Shown one piece after another: positions 10,558 through 23,600 of a stretch of DNA of 64,000 nt; positions within the stretch are counted from its first letter, which is position 1; each line of letters begins with the position of its first letter. Source of the stretch: Terfezia claveryi (lineage: Eukaryota; Ascomycota; Pezizomycetes; Pezizales; Pezizaceae); NCBI GenBank assembly GCA_015179025.1, contig WHUX01000009.1, forward strand, positions 372,001 to 436,000, given 5' to 3'. The position numbers and the translations under genes were made by a program. The notes beneath the pieces are model-generated. The model did not search any database, had not been told where the DNA came from, and worked only from the letters and a program-made list of their open reading frames with translations.

Positions 10558-10989
10558 AGACGGTCAGCTTGTCATTGACAGGAGATGTTTTGCGGTTGGG
10601 CATGACCGTTGCCGGCCGAGGTGTTGGCTTCTCGGGGTACTCATGCGTATCTTTGCAGTGATATGTTGCGGAGCTCCCGAGTTCACTTCACTTCAAAGGC
10701 TCCGCTTACCGCCTTGCACCACGTGGGCCCACGAAGATCTCCACCCACCTTCTTTCCCTTGTCATTGCCCGAGTAGTTTCCAAACAGGTTTTTTTAACAG
10801 GTTTCCATTTGTGGCGGTGGCATGCCAACATCGCTAGGACGATGGCGCGTCGGCTTGGGCTGTCAGTACCGGGAGTTAAGCCTGAGCTGAATGAATTCGT
10901 ATAATGGCAGTCACCAGTCCTTAGATCAACGCCCGTCACGAGATAACTAGCAAAGATCTTCTTCATGGATCATTCCCGGTATTTACCCG

Positions 10990-11560
10990 GCGTTTTAAAG
11001 CTCAGTACCTACTCGTATGCAGTGCCCTTCGGGCCTTTGGGCGAGCCACCCGGAAACGCAGGTGGATTCAAGGGTCAAGAAAGTAATCTGCCGCCCGCGC
11101 GTACTCTATACATGAAAGGTGAGGTGATAGGGGTGGTAAGATAAAAGTAGATCGAAAAGAAGATGAAAGGTACTAAATATAGGGAGAAATGGAGGGGAAG
11201 ATTGGAGAATATACTGAGATTTCTTTAATAATGAAATGTGCTCTATCCATTTTTTGCTTTGAAGAAGCCCTTCTACCGCATCCCAACTGTTTCGTCTTTG
11301 TGGTCCTGTTTCCAGGCCTTCCCAGGAGGTGGCCGCGGGGATGAACTCTGTGCATAATCGCGTATATCGTGGGCAGTGGAAGACGACATAGTGTCCATCC
11401 TCTCTGGGCTCCCACAGTGTGGACATTGCAACTGGGGGTGTGGGACTTGCTTATATGGTTAATCATAAATTGAAGCGCCCACGATCGGTCCTGGTCCACG
11501 TGTAGGCTGAGATGGCCTGGCCGTTTACGGTTGACCAGCTATTGGTCCCCAGGACTGAGG
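10990..11560 (-). mobile_element. Non-LTR retrotransposon 3' end relic
   Basis: On the minus strand, frames 11499-11173 and 11426-11106 together resemble the C-terminus of fungal non-LTR (Tad-like) reverse transcriptases: a stretch after RNase H (DQDRSWALQF), then a Cys/His pattern C...C...H...C around REDGHYVVFHCPRYTR. They are in different frames, so the gene is broken. Downstream on the minus strand is a 3' untranslated segment (ACCCTTGAATCCACC, CGGGTGGCTCGCCC, GAGTAGGTACTGAGC), whose parts recur in the other LINE tails of the window. Reverse transcriptase and endonuclease domains are absent, consistent with 5' truncation. Confidence 0.6.
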
Positions 11561-11644
11561 ATCATGTCAGAGCTGCTAGGCGATCGGCCATCTTCGTGGG
11601 CAGGCCGAAGCTTACATGGAACCCTTACCTGTGACTATAATTTG

Positions 11645-11765
11645 CCGACATAGAAGTACTGAGTACTCGTATGCGGCCCAGTTGGGGGGGGGGGGACCAT
11701 GACCCGGAAACTGGGTGGATTCAAGGGTCGGGCAAGCTTAATCCGCCCGCCCTCGGACATAGATG
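11645..11765 (-). mobile_element. LINE 3' tail fragment
   Basis: The minus strand reads ACCCTTGAATCCACCC, CCGGGTCATGGTCCCC, GCATACGAGTACTCAG, which matches the 3' segment of the relic at 10990-11100 and the tail at 24965-25135. A G-run (GGGGGGGGGGGG near 11686) lies inside it. No clear poly(A) or target duplication. Confidence 0.6.
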
Positions 11766-11769
11766 CTTG

Positions 11770-14700
11770 ACACAGGAAAACCCTAATATAAATAGCTCTC
11801 CTGGAAAGAAAAGTGCAAATATATAAAGCTACATATGTACTGTAAAAAGGGATCCAGTTCATGCCAATTGGACGTAGAAGTAATTGCGAGAGACCTCTAC
11901 CCCTCATCCCAATATTCTTCGCTCTCTTTACCAGTGATAAATTTAAAAACTAAAAAAAAAAAAAAAGAAAAGAAAAGGTCTCCGCCGCTGCCACATGCAG
12001 GATCCGTGAACCCATGATTAGAATTGCACAAATGAACTTGACAACGTGGAACTGTATATTTTCAATATATAGGAACCTCATTTAGGGGTAACCGAGTATA
12101 TATCAAGTGGTACTGTCAATTTTTCTCGCAATATCCTGTATCTCTTCAGCGGAACCGAGAAACTTGAAACCGGGCTAAAGCAGGGTAGCTACCTATCGGA
12201 TTCTAGTAGCCCTCCAATAATAATCGCAATCGACTATTTTACCTAGGTACCGCGTGTCATTACCTTTTTGAACTCTCCTATCCTTCTAGAACTTGAAAGC
12301 TTCTTCGCTGCATGTCTTATATCTCGAGCATTCATTCCCGTTCACCCAATCGGAACCGCAGATACGCAACACTAGTATGTACTAAGTAGGCCGATCAGAT
12401 CTCAGTTAACCGGCCCGAACTTCCACCCAAGGTCTGGGATTACGACAATAAAACATTTTTTTCTAGAAATTCAAAATCCTGGTGTAAAACCCTACCATAA
12501 TCCCCTGCTCATGTATGTCTTAGATTTTTCGAATTGTTGTTAGTCTCCACAATGGAACATTCTATCTAACGTGACACAGGTGTGTTTGGACTTTATGTAT
12601 CGTATTTTAGCACCTCGTATTTTGCTCACAGGTAGCAATGCTACTAGCCAAGGTACAGTTTAGTCTCAAAGCTGTCAGTGCTACAGCTCCCATCCCATAT
12701 TTGGGTGACTTCTCTTGCCAGCTCCCATCATATTCTATAACCCGATATCAATTACTGCATCATACGTAGGCAGGACGTAGTGCATCCAGTAGCAATAGTA
12801 ACCAGGGAGAAATCATGCATAAGTATCCAACTGGGTACAGTACTTACATTTTCGAGACCCTAGTAACTAGCTAGACAGGTCGCTAGGATTCTGGAGTTTG
12901 AAATTGAGCTCGTAAAGCTTGACGTACATGCATTAGGCACCGCCCTAGATATTTTCCCTCTACGCGTCTCGCGATTCTTCTACAGGCACAGATTCCCAAT
13001 GAAATAGGTGGTGTGGATAAGCTGCAGCTGTTCAGGCTTTATATTTCATATCATGGATGCTGCCATCCACAAAGTTCCTGGGTGACAGCTATGTACAGGC
13101 TTGTTATAGATTCCAGCTTAGGGAGAGCTTGACATGCCTTGTCCGCTTCGAATCGACCCCGGCCTAGCTGGGCCTCGAGATGTACACTGGTCCCCTTTAT
13201 CGGCCTTCTCAGTCAAATGTATTACCACATAAATTTCCTGTTATCATGCGATGTATGGTGTATTTAATTACATTATATGTATACCTACGATTCGCAAGCG
13301 CGCCTGACGCATGAATGTTCAGTATGTATGTTCAACAAAATCCAGGAGACCGGGGCTGTAACTTTCCTAGTCGATGACCGTGTCGTCTGGACCTTGCAAA
13401 ATAACAACTTTGCTAGTACCGTCAATTTCCGCGACCGAGTGCCGTTTACATGCGGCTCACTTCCAGTCCCTAGTCTGCTGTTACTAGGTATTCTAAGCTA
13501 TTACCTCTTCAACCCCGCACAGCGCTGTCACTTGCATGCGTTGGGCCATGGGATGTGCATTTTAAATATGTGATGTGCATGCTGCTCCAGAGCTCCGCAC
13601 TAGATGGACGCCCTTGGAGTGCTACATATTAGCTTAGATTACGTGTTCCGCTAGAAAAAGTTGCCCTAATACCTAGACCTAGTTGCGGCCGGGGCCGTGT
13701 CAAGCCCCACATTGATACCCCGACCTTTTCCAAACCTGCGACCAAGGGGGCCCGGGGTGCCGACACGGATACCGTTAGAACTCCATGGTCATTTCTTCGC
13801 TGGTAATCCTCTAGCCGATGGACTCCTGGCCACGTGCGGCCTGTGTCATTTCCAAGCACAGGTAACGTTAAGCAAGTTCATTGGTATGTTCATCACGCCA
13901 GCCGTGAATAGCTTCGAGCTAGAATCTCATATATGGTATGTATATACATTTCATCTAAAAAGCAAAAAACCAGATGTGACTGCAGGCAATAAGCAAGAAA
14001 CTGTGATAGTGTGTACAGAAATGCAAAATTGAAACAATTAGCCAGATACAAAATGAGCCAAACATGCATTTGGGAGAAATATTTCCTGGGCCCCATTCCT
14101 ACCTCGAATTTTAACGCAGATTTCCATATTCCTTTCCCTGAACCTTGATACTCATATATCCCATTCCAACCATAATATCCAGCCCAAGCACCAAACCCAA
14201 CCAAAATATACCCTGTACGCGTATGATCAGTGAATCAGGCGACCCCTTGGCAACCATTAAGTAACCAGCCGGCTATACAAGAAACAAAATATAGAAAAAC
14301 GCTGAACTCAACAAATAATCAATGCAGAAACAGAAAAATATCCCACCCATCAATGAATTCACTCTCCTGGTGTCGTGTGGTGAAATTATGGAAACACAAA
14401 GTGAAGAACTAAGCGCCAACTATGAACATCAGGAGACAAAACAAAAAACAATGAACCACCCCGCACCGCAGTTGCTGTATGTTACTAGATTTAAGGAGTA
14501 TGTAAAAGAAAGGAATAGGACAGAATATTGCAGGCGGAAGCAAACCCATTTTGTTTTCCAAAATAACATAGGAAAAGTGCCATAGGAAATAAAATCAGAC
14601 CGGAAATAAGGAACACAATTCAAGAATACCCAGCTCCCCATATATAATTTCCCCAAGGGCAATTCTACTTATAGTCCCACATTTGTAACCCTTTCTACAA

Positions 14701-14790
14701 TAATTTCGACTCCCTAAGAAAATAATTAAACCCATGATATTAGGCGTCTTTGCTTCCAATTGATCCGAGTGCAGGTAAGATGACACAGGT
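11770..14790. other. Long intergenic stretch, no gene recognised
   Basis: Only short unconvincing open frames occur on both strands. The stretch from about 13900 to 14790 is the 3' flank of the xlnR gene and probably contains its 3' untranslated region. Confidence 0.5.
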
Positions 14791-14791
14791 C

Positions 14792-17660
14792 CTATAAGGC
14801 CAGACCAGTGCCATCTCCACACCAGCGATATAGTTGCAATACCTCTCTTCTCCGTAGTTTTTGCTCCTCCATGTCTTCTGGCAGGCCTCTGCCTCGTACC
14901 TGACTCAATGCAGACCGCATCACCTTTCGAAGATTTCTCTGGTATTCAGTGTTCAGAGTAACGATGCAAACCTCATGAGCACGAACAATTGTCTCGCAAG
15001 CAGTGATAACAGCTTCACTCGCCTCTCCTTGTAGCTTATCTGCAATCAATAGAAGCAAGAAGCTCCCTTGGAGCAAATAAATACCAAAGAAGTAAGGCAT
15101 GAAGCTGAGGTCAGGATCATACTTCACTATATTGCTGATTGCTTCAGCGGCTGACACTGCATGTGCTGTAGCAGAGAGAAATCCGGGGGATGATATCCAC
15201 AGGTCGTTATCGTCAAGCATGGAGACTGGATCCCACTTCCCAACGAGGAGAATATGTAAAACATGCATCACATGGGTACCATAGGAAAGCACAACTCGAT
15301 TTTGCATTTCCGCCTCGGACATACCATGGGCTTGCCCCACGTTGGCTGGCTGACTAGTCGTAGCTGTGGGAGATGTGGCAGGATTCGGGCTTGAGTCACT
15401 GGTACAATTGGCTATCTCGTAGTTACGAAGTGATAGCTCATAAGCATCCAAGTGGTTTGCAATTTCCTTCATGCGCTCTTCGAATTCGTTACCAGGAGTT
15501 GTTGTCCAGAGCGCACTACCCAAGCCCACATCAGATGGCACCCCAAACCTTGGGCGATTTCTTGCGTGATGCAGGTCTACAACTTCACCCAGAATTGTCA
15601 TGAGCGGTAAAAAATAGTCGAACAAACCAGTCCCGATAATTTCAAAAGTCGGACCTGTCGTTCGTTGTCGATTATTGATGCCAGGCAATACCATTGCAGA
15701 GGGTGAACCGTGTTGATAGATATGTTGAGCGTGTGGTTCTGGGTAAAAGTCGCCATTTTGCCACGAAACTTCATCAATTGGAAGGTAAAGGTTTTCGCAT
15801 TCGATATCAAGTAGTGCGAGGGGTCTGTTGTAGCAAAGCGCTAGATGTCGATCCATAATATATAATAGCCACCACGTCCTTCTTCGTTCTTCCTTCTCCT
15901 CCTCACTCACCGCTGCTGTCGGATGATTGTTGTTTCCTGAGTCACTGTCAGCGGGAGAGTGGTGTTTTTCTTCCTCCTGCTCGGGAGCCAACTCCATCTC
16001 TGGAGGTGGTAGCTCCCGATTCAACCGAAGCTCCCGTGCCAATGCCCATGCCGTGTTCCACCACCGGAGGGAGGCTGTCTTAAAGTCACTTGTGGATATT
16101 ACAATCCCCAAATGAATGTAAGTTAGCACGTCGTCCAATGTGCCTGCAGCCCCCACCCCCTCCCTCCCCGACCCACCACCACCCCCTAAACCTCCGAGGC
16201 CAATTCCCATGCCGCCGGTCTCGTTGTTAGCTGAATAGGAATGTTGAGAGGATCCAATGTTGACGTGAACAAGGGGTCTGAGAAGCCTGATACATAATTC
16301 CAGTAGTCTTTGGCAGACCCTTCCTCTGGCAGAAGGAGGTGCGGTGAGGAATGTGGCATCGCAGGTTTGGGCGGCGACCCAAAGCATGGCGCAGAGAAGT
16401 GCTGGGGATGTTGGTCGCGGTGATGTGGGATGTAGGAAGGATCGTTTGCGGAAGATGTGGGCGAGTACATATGGTGAGGCTGGTTGGAAGAACGCGGTAG
16501 ACGGGTTAGTGAAGTAGAGGTCGAGAAGGTCGCAAGCCAGCATAGCAGGGATTATGGAGTTGATGTGTGGTAATAAAGGAAGAAGAACGGGGTATCTCAC
16601 TCCGACGTTTGAAGACAATATTGGCTGTGGCGGCGACGGCATCGACAGCCACGATGGAGAGCCAGCATCAGGAGAATTTCCAAGAAGGCTACTTAGGGGA
16701 GAGGGCGCAGAAGGTGGCAACGAACCCATTGGGTGGGTTTCATGGTGAGGTGAAAGAATGGTATATTCTCCTCCGTACCCATTAGGACCGGTATTCGATG
16801 AAGTGTGCATAGGCTGTGGGAGCATCCGTGGTCCGCCTACCACGGTATTTGGTGATTGCAACTGGTGCTGAAACGATGACATTCGGTCATATCCCATGGG
16901 CATTCCATCATGAGAAATATTTTGCTGGTGATGCATTTGCAGGTGTGATGGCGAATCAGGAGTTGGTAGATGATGGTGGTGGTGTTGATGAATGTGGTGG
17001 TGGTGAATTTGACCATTGTTTATATCGTGGATATCACCAATAGAAGTCCGGCTGCTGCTGCTAGCAGTTGAACCCTCCCGCACACTGCCAGGCACCGGGG
17101 CCAGAGGCAGTTCGGGTCGTGAGGCACCATTGAGAACCCTTGAGGTTCCTGTTGGTGAGGTAGAGGTGGTACTGCTGCAGCTGGCAGCAGCGGCAGCGGC
17201 GGCAGCGGCAGCTTGAATGTCCTTTCGCGAGGCTTTTCCTCGCTTTTTCCTTTCACGGGCATATTCACATTTTAATGTGAAGTCTATCGAATTATTAGCA
17301 TTTTTTTTTTTATATTTTAAATAATACAGATTCGTGCTTCAGTTCAAATATACCTATGCAATGTTGACACGGCAGTTTACCGTCGCATTTTGTTCGGAGC
17401 TGGTTGCATTGATCACAAGCTCTGCTGATCCGTCGTCTAATGGGGCCTGGAGTTCCGCTCTGGGAAGGACTTGAACCAGCGCCACTGCTGGCTGCATCAA
17501 CATTCATGCCATTCCGCTGCGCATCATATGGATGATGTCGCGACTTTGCGGTTTTCAAATTCATAGTGTGTTCCATCTTAGGTGATGGTCCTCCCATATT
17601 TGATGACGGGAGGGGTGCGAACGCTTGGGAATATTGATGCATCGACGCGGTAGAGAGCAT
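14792..17660 (-). CDS. xlnR: Xylanolytic transcriptional activator XlnR/Xyr1 homologue
   Basis: Zn2Cys6 transcription factor that in ascomycetes activates xylanase, cellulase and D-xylose catabolism genes. Exon 1 is 17660-17354 and exon 2 is 17283-14792. The 70-bp intron starts GTATAT, ends GATAG and has a TGCTAAT branch site. It splits the zinc cluster as in XlnR orthologues. The spliced protein is 932 aa, close to the family's 870-945. Residues 82-108 carry C-x2-C-x6-C-x5-C-x2-C-x6-C (C82, C85, C92, C98, C101, C108), inside [20 protein letters not shown] and followed by [17 protein letters not shown], both diagnostic for XlnR. An Ala run and a His-rich stretch (about 196-207) follow. The fungal transcription factor middle homology region spans roughly 340-600 ([42 protein letters not shown]). 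The C-terminus [19 protein letters not shown] is the conserved end. No stops or frameshifts. M7 is an alternative start. Confidence 0.96.
17284..17353 (-). other. xlnR: xlnR intron 1
   Basis: Donor GTATAT, branch-like TGCTAAT and acceptor ATAG. The split codon G|AC gives Asp103 between the fifth and sixth zinc-cluster cysteines. Reading through would instead give a stop within about 15 codons, so splicing is required. Confidence 0.9.
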
Positions 17661-17797
17661 CGCTGACGTGGGTATGGGTACACAAGACCGAAAAAAAGGG
17701 CAGATACGCCAACGAGTTTCTGAATACCAGTTGTAAGCTTCAGCGATTGCTTCAGTCGTAAAATGACAATCTTCAGGTCGAAATAATTGAGAGGAAG

Positions 17798-18065
17798 CTG
17801 GGGAAGCTTTAAGGCTTTGGCAGGGTGTTTAAAGCTGTCCCTGGACAATTTTAGCTCCACTGAAGCCTGGGGTACTGGACTGAGGCAGGCAAATCGGTAT
17901 TAGACTGCGAAGGGGGGTGGGGTATGGCGCCTGGGGTCGCCAATTGCTAGAGGAGGAGGGGAATAGCCCCAATTTTTGTATATTAGGCCCTGCTCCGAGG
18001 GACTTGGGAAAGAGAGAACTAAGCATGGATTCGCATTAGCATGCAATGTACGAGTATTGCTGGGG
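17798..18065. promoter_or_regulatory. Cluster of five CreA/Cre1-type sites upstream of xlnR
   Basis: The carbon catabolite repressor CreA/Cre1 binds SYGGRG. Plus-strand matches lie at 17798-17803 (CTGGGG), 17867-17872 (CTGGGG), 17917-17922 (GTGGGG), 17931-17936 (CTGGGG) and 18060-18065 (CTGGGG), all within about 400 bp upstream of the xlnR start. Glucose repression of xlnR/xyr1 through this repressor is known in Aspergillus and Trichoderma. Here it is inferred only from the motif cluster, and single SYGGRG matches are common by chance. Confidence 0.4.
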
Positions 18066-18069
18066 TCCT

Positions 18070-20470
18070 GAGCTCTGCACCCTAATTGCTTTTTTTCCTC
18101 TCACGCCACAGCAAACTACGCTGAGATGGGATGGAGGGCAGGGATTCCTTTTCGCAACAATTCGTTCAATTGTATACCCTGATCACGAACGGGACCGACC
18201 AAATGACCCGAGGCACCTGAGCGGCATCGCCCTGACAGAACGTGTCTCTGAGGTTATCTGGAGCAGGAGGGATAGTAATGTACCTCAGCGATGAAACCGC
18301 AGGCCTAACTATAAAGAGGCAGGAATACGGCGTGCGACCGTTGGGTCGATATTTGCTTTTCGCGTTCGATTGCCTAGGCTTACCAGCGCAATAATAGATT
18401 ATCAGGCGTAGAGTGGTGCGAAGTGATCTTTAGCAGGAAGCTCGCCATCACTAACTGTATAATTGTGACGACGATGCTCTTTTCTTCTCGTAGCTCTAAC
18501 TGAACTATGTGAAACTATGGAAGTGAATCAGCAATAACTCTAACTAAGTCGCCCCTTCGACTAAAACCGCGGCAAGTGAAGTGCTAGGTCTTGTCGGCCC
18601 ATTTATAGTGGTTTCCCATGTGTCGACCAGTGATCAAAACCGATGTGGACGCCCATCATCTAAAGGGCTCCAGTAACGGTATAGCTTTCGGTGGCAGTGG
18701 CCAACGGCCTTAGCTTGATGCATATAGATGCCCTAGGAAGGAGGAGCCCTCCGATCCAAACACGGACGAAGAAAGCCAGGCAGAAGACTACGAGAATTAA
18801 CTAACCTCCATGATTTGCATTATGATACTGAGCGGCGAAATGTTTTAGCGATAAGTGAACGTAGCGAGCCAAGTTGCGAAGGTGCGGGGTTTCTCCAACA
18901 CAGGTGTCACTTGGTGTTTCGAAAAGTCATCTGTCGTATAGTGCTTCAGAATCACTCAGAAAGGTGCATGTCTCGTTGGGCGCTGGATTAGAGACTTATT
19001 ATCAACGGCCGGAATGTCGAAAGAAATCTCTCGACGGAACACAAGGACGGCTGGGGAATAATAGGGGAGCCCAGGGACCATATATATTTCCTAGTGCTGA
19101 ATTAAAGAGATCGAGGGCTTGGTGAATGTACAGTGGTTAGCAAGTGATGAGCACTTGGGCATATATTTTATTAACCTGTGCCTAGGTAAAAAACCAAGTA
19201 ACGCAAGACCTGCTGCCGCGAAGCGTAAACACGGGCAGGCGGTATGCCATAAACTACTTACTCCGGTAGCTTTGTTGGATAGACACATTTGTACATGTTT
19301 CTGGCCTAAGCCATACTCTAACAGTTTCCCTTCGTCAACGTCTCAAGGCCTCCGCATTGGGGCCCCCATTGGGTAACTGTCACAGTGTGTCAATAGACTC
19401 GTAAGTAGTTATCATTGGATGATCGAAGTAAAGGCCTATGTAGAGCTCGCCCCGCCTGACAGCCTCTAAATAGGAACCTTCCTTGCGAGTCATGTGAACG
19501 CAAACAATTGTAGCCCACCATAATGGACCACTGTGATTGAGAGATTGCCAGAGGAGAGAACCGGTCGAATCTGAACAAGAATGCAACCATCATTGTTCCA
19601 ACGGCAGCCTCAGAAGCTGAGCAATTTCGCACCGTACATGCAATACTACCCACCCAGCTTCTCGGTCATCTAACCAGAACTGCAGGTTATCTAGGTACCT
19701 AAAATACCTGGGCCCTGAACCAGTACTGGTGCCGAGAAAACGAGTGTTTTAGCCATTAGATTCAGTGGTAATGGCATATTGGTCTTTACACTGAAGGGTT
19801 TAATTCATGTAGCTCGTTTAACTTTGGAAAGCAAGGTATTATCACGGTATCTCGAGCCCTCAAGTAACACAGACAGGCACACTGAATACGGAAGATTCCA
19901 TAGATTCATTAGGAGGAGTACGGTGGGTGCAAATATACGGTAGCAAGGTGATTTATGCTACAGGAGCGCGCAAAGGGCCTTAGGCTCTAGGTACTTGAAT
20001 TATGATTATGATGATTACAACAATAGATGTCGCCTGGCCACCGCCGTTACAAAGGGGCTCAAAGATCGCTTGCGCCCACAGTTGAAGCTTATACAAAGCT
20101 GGTCATGACTGCGTACCTCTAATTTATGTAAGGCCGTGCGTGGGGAGAATCCTTTGGATATACAGTACGTACACTATAGATGGCACACAGCTTTGAATAC
20201 TTCCATACAGGCATTACATATACCTGAATCAGAATTCATGGGATTATATTCTATGGCGGAATGAAGGGCCAGCTTCCGCCGCCGATCAGGTGCATCAGAT
20301 TTTCCTAAGCGCTCATTGCTCGACCCTAACCCTGATGTACTTCAGTCCATTGCCCTGGGATTTTGATTCCTCTGGATTCTTGCATGGGTACCTTAGCTAC
20401 ACAGCAGGGTGTCATTTACGTTCATGCAAGTACTTTACATGCTTTAAGTAAATTAAACAGGCCTTTAAGG
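18070..20470. other. Intergenic, no gene recognised
   Basis: Short open frames only, with no domain motif and no clear splice structure. I see no tandem array or transposon terminus here. Confidence 0.5.
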
Positions 20471-20473
20471 GGC

Positions 20474-20487
20474 TGCCAACCAGACTA
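20474..20487 (+). repeat. Dispersed motif (solo copy)
   Basis: Reads TGCCAACCAGACTA, preceded by AAGGGGC, partly like the long form. It lies 17 bp before the LINE target duplication at 20504. Confidence 0.7.
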
Positions 20488-20516
20488 CCTTAGCGGCACA
20501 ATCATTGCAGCTACCA

Positions 20517-20603
20517 TAGGTTTCCGCGGGTGGCTCATCATGGGCCCCTTACTACTGGGACCGGATATGAGTACTGAGTATTTAAAATAAAAATAAAATA
20601 AAA
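20517..20603 (+). mobile_element. Short LINE tail with 13-bp target duplication
   Basis: An 87-bp insert is flanked by perfect direct repeats ATTGCAGCTACCA at 20504-20516 and 20604-20616. It contains CGGGTGGCTCATCATGGG, GGGACCGGATATGAGTACTG and an A-rich end (AAAATAAAAATAAAATAAAA). The body matches the 3' end of the non-LTR family seen at 10990-11100, 11645-11765 and 24965-25135. It is a clean 5'-truncated retrotransposition event. Confidence 0.85.
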
Positions 20604-20619
20604 ATTGCAGCTACCACAA

Positions 20620-23600
20620 CTAAGACATTCCAGAAGCATTCAGGCCCACCACAAGCTACCCCTTTCCCCCCGCAATCCACAATGCATCCCTCTCCTGACC
20701 ACCTTACGATTGTCAATATATTACTTCAGTGATTATATTTGTAGCTCAGACACTGTCTCAGGTTTATAACATTTTTTTTTTTAAAAAAAAAAAAAAAGTC
20801 TATACCCGTATTCATGACGGGGAGGTAATATTTACGCTGCAGCTACCGAAGTATAAATGCTGCTTATAGATCTATGCTAAAAAGGTCTTGGATATCTTAT
20901 GGAACTTTGACTTCTGAGCTAGGACAGTAACAGGCTCTATATACCCTTTGTTGCTACGAACGAAGCAGCGATCATACTAAGTAAATCTCAATTACGTTCC
21001 ATGACTAATGTCATATGCATTATATCCAAGGCCCTACATATACCCATGTTCATAGTAATGAGAATTTGGCTTCCTGTTCCCTACTGTGTATAGGTCCCAC
21101 ATCTACCCTTGTCATAACGAATGGAGAACTATGTACATCGGCAAAGCTGAAATAAAAATTTGGTTGCAAAATACGCCGGAATAAGAGGCCGAGACATTCC
21201 GGGCCGACATGACTATGAAAGCTCACTGGTTCTGGGATCTTAGATCGTAATGGCGACTGAGCTTGATGCGTTCACATCAACGTTAGTACTGTATAGTGTT
21301 AATTGTCTACTGCTCCCTATACATTCACTCTATGCGGTGACGTCTTACTCGAAGGTTTTCACAATTTGTGAAGATCCTCATAGTTAATAGTTTCCTAGAA
21401 CTAGTAACGGGCGTACCATATCCCAAGGTTCTAGATTTCGGAGCGTCGCTTGTAAATTTTTATATGCTCCCAATAGTTCCAACGACAATAGTTATATATA
21501 AAACAGTTGACGTTATAACCCCCCTCGGCACATCAACTTGATAATGGAGCAGCTTAGCCTTCGCATCGTGGAGCCGGGTCACGTGTTGGAGCTACACGTT
21601 ATAGGACTTCGGCGGGGGCCTTTGCTAATCCCCTGCTGAAACTTAATCCCAGCCAAAATGGAAACTGATTGAAATATGTATTGCCTTTTGTGGACATGTG
21701 ACGTATGCAACGTTTCGGCATTTCTTCCCTTATGTATGGATCGAAATCGAAGAGTATTCCCCGACGCTGATCATGAACCCTTAGGTAATGTACTACTCTA
21801 TTCTAATTCGAGGTTGTTACTCCACTGGGTCCATAAATATAAGCTAAGTCAAAGACTAGTCCATATACATATGCGTAACTATTAGAATTATTAAATTTGG
21901 TCTTTCTTGGGCATCGGTACTTGTTATCACTTCTTGCGTTCATTTGTGAGACTTATAAAACTACCTTGTACCTTGCCATGTGGTCTCTAACCTATGTGCA
22001 CAAGAGGTACTTAAGATAAACGTCATTGCTTACCTTGAGTTTGATATTCCAGCCACCCCACACGTGGATGTCTCACCCATCAATCTGTTCAAATAAAAGC
22101 ACATCTTACTAGCCTGGTAGACCATGGAACCTTTGTGTCTGATTGATGAATTACCCTTTGTAGAGATGGCGCCAAAAATATAGCTCTTAGCCCTGCCTAT
22201 ATCCCTTGGATATTCGGCCTGGTGGGAGTACCAGTCAATTGGTACAAGGGTATATATCCGGAAAATTTGGGAACTTCCTCCGCCGCCTTTCAATCTCCCC
22301 CGGATATCGGGCAGGCAGTGCAGGTACATGTAATTTTGCTCGCCATTATTATGCATCTTGCGCACGTAGTCTTATCTCGATCTGGAACAACGTCTGTGTG
22401 AGGTTCACGTAGCAGTTTCCGTTCTTAGAGGAACGCAAGTTGTAGGTATATCTAACTTACGAATCTTCTGATGTAGCATATGTATAGTGACAAAAAAATA
22501 GGTGGTATGCAAAGCCAAATCACTTTACTCTGTTGTTTTTACAGAATATTTATCCATCCATGTCGACGCGTAGGTGGTTAGTTTGGCGCTTCTGCTCGAA
22601 ATACGCATGTTGTATCAGATACCCTGTTTGACATTGCTGCTTGCCCAACGTCGGTGAACTCGAGAACACTATTACTACTGTACATACAAACCTAAATGAT
22701 GTGATCAAGCGAGTGTTCTTGTTATTATTATTATTTAATTACATCTGCAACAGGCTTATGTGGCGTAGCTTTGCTTCCAATTCACTAATGCACGATTCGT
22801 GCCCTTGCATACATACATAACGTGCTGCAACGGCTGGACTCACCTTAGACTCACATATCGTGAGTGGGTCACGTCACACAACATTTATAAGTGGGGGTTG
22901 CTGAGAAACCGTCCTGTGGTCTCGGGAAATACGCAATCAAAATTTTGGATATGCAGCCAATAAGTGAATTTCACTGTCTTTGGAGTCTGGATCTATATAA
23001 TTATATACCTACACATACAGAAATTATATATACATACATACTGTATATATGTACCTGCTGTTTCCAGATGAATTTCTGTACCATCTTGTGAACCATCCTC
23101 ATGAATAATAGATACCTGGCAGCTGATGATTTCACATATGCAATATCTGCAATGGAGATAGATCTAGAATGGTTTTTGAAGGGCTTTCAGTACTGCTGAG
23201 TATACCTTGAAAACTTTAGTTGTAGTTCGTGGCACAATATGTAAATTTCAATAATGTGACGGAAATGGGCAAAAAAAGCGCCCCCAGGCAGCGTTGGCGG
23301 AGAAATGTGTACGCAGACGGTATGGATAAAGGAGCTGTACGTACCAAGTAACCATGATGATAAACTGGCTTTCAGAAAGACCAGAACCAAGCACAAGGGA
23401 CCCAGTTCAGTAACTGATTTTGCGTAAACAAGTATGCTTAATAACCCTATGGCGCGCGTGGGGTTGAACTGATACGCTTCATATTAATCTTGGATCGAGC
23501 GTGGCACAGGAACAGAGGTGTGACAGGAAATCCAAAGCCCGGCTGGTTTAAGCTTTCATCAATGCATGACATTTTGCTTTTCGCAATTGCCCTACTTATA

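Noticed and set aside
16816..17216. Plus-strand frames opposite xlnR
   Set aside because: Shadows of the minus-strand coding sequence with its His- and Ala-rich repeats.
20770..20807. T12/A16 tract as a LINE tail
   Set aside because: No TACTGAGT terminus and no flanking direct repeats were found.
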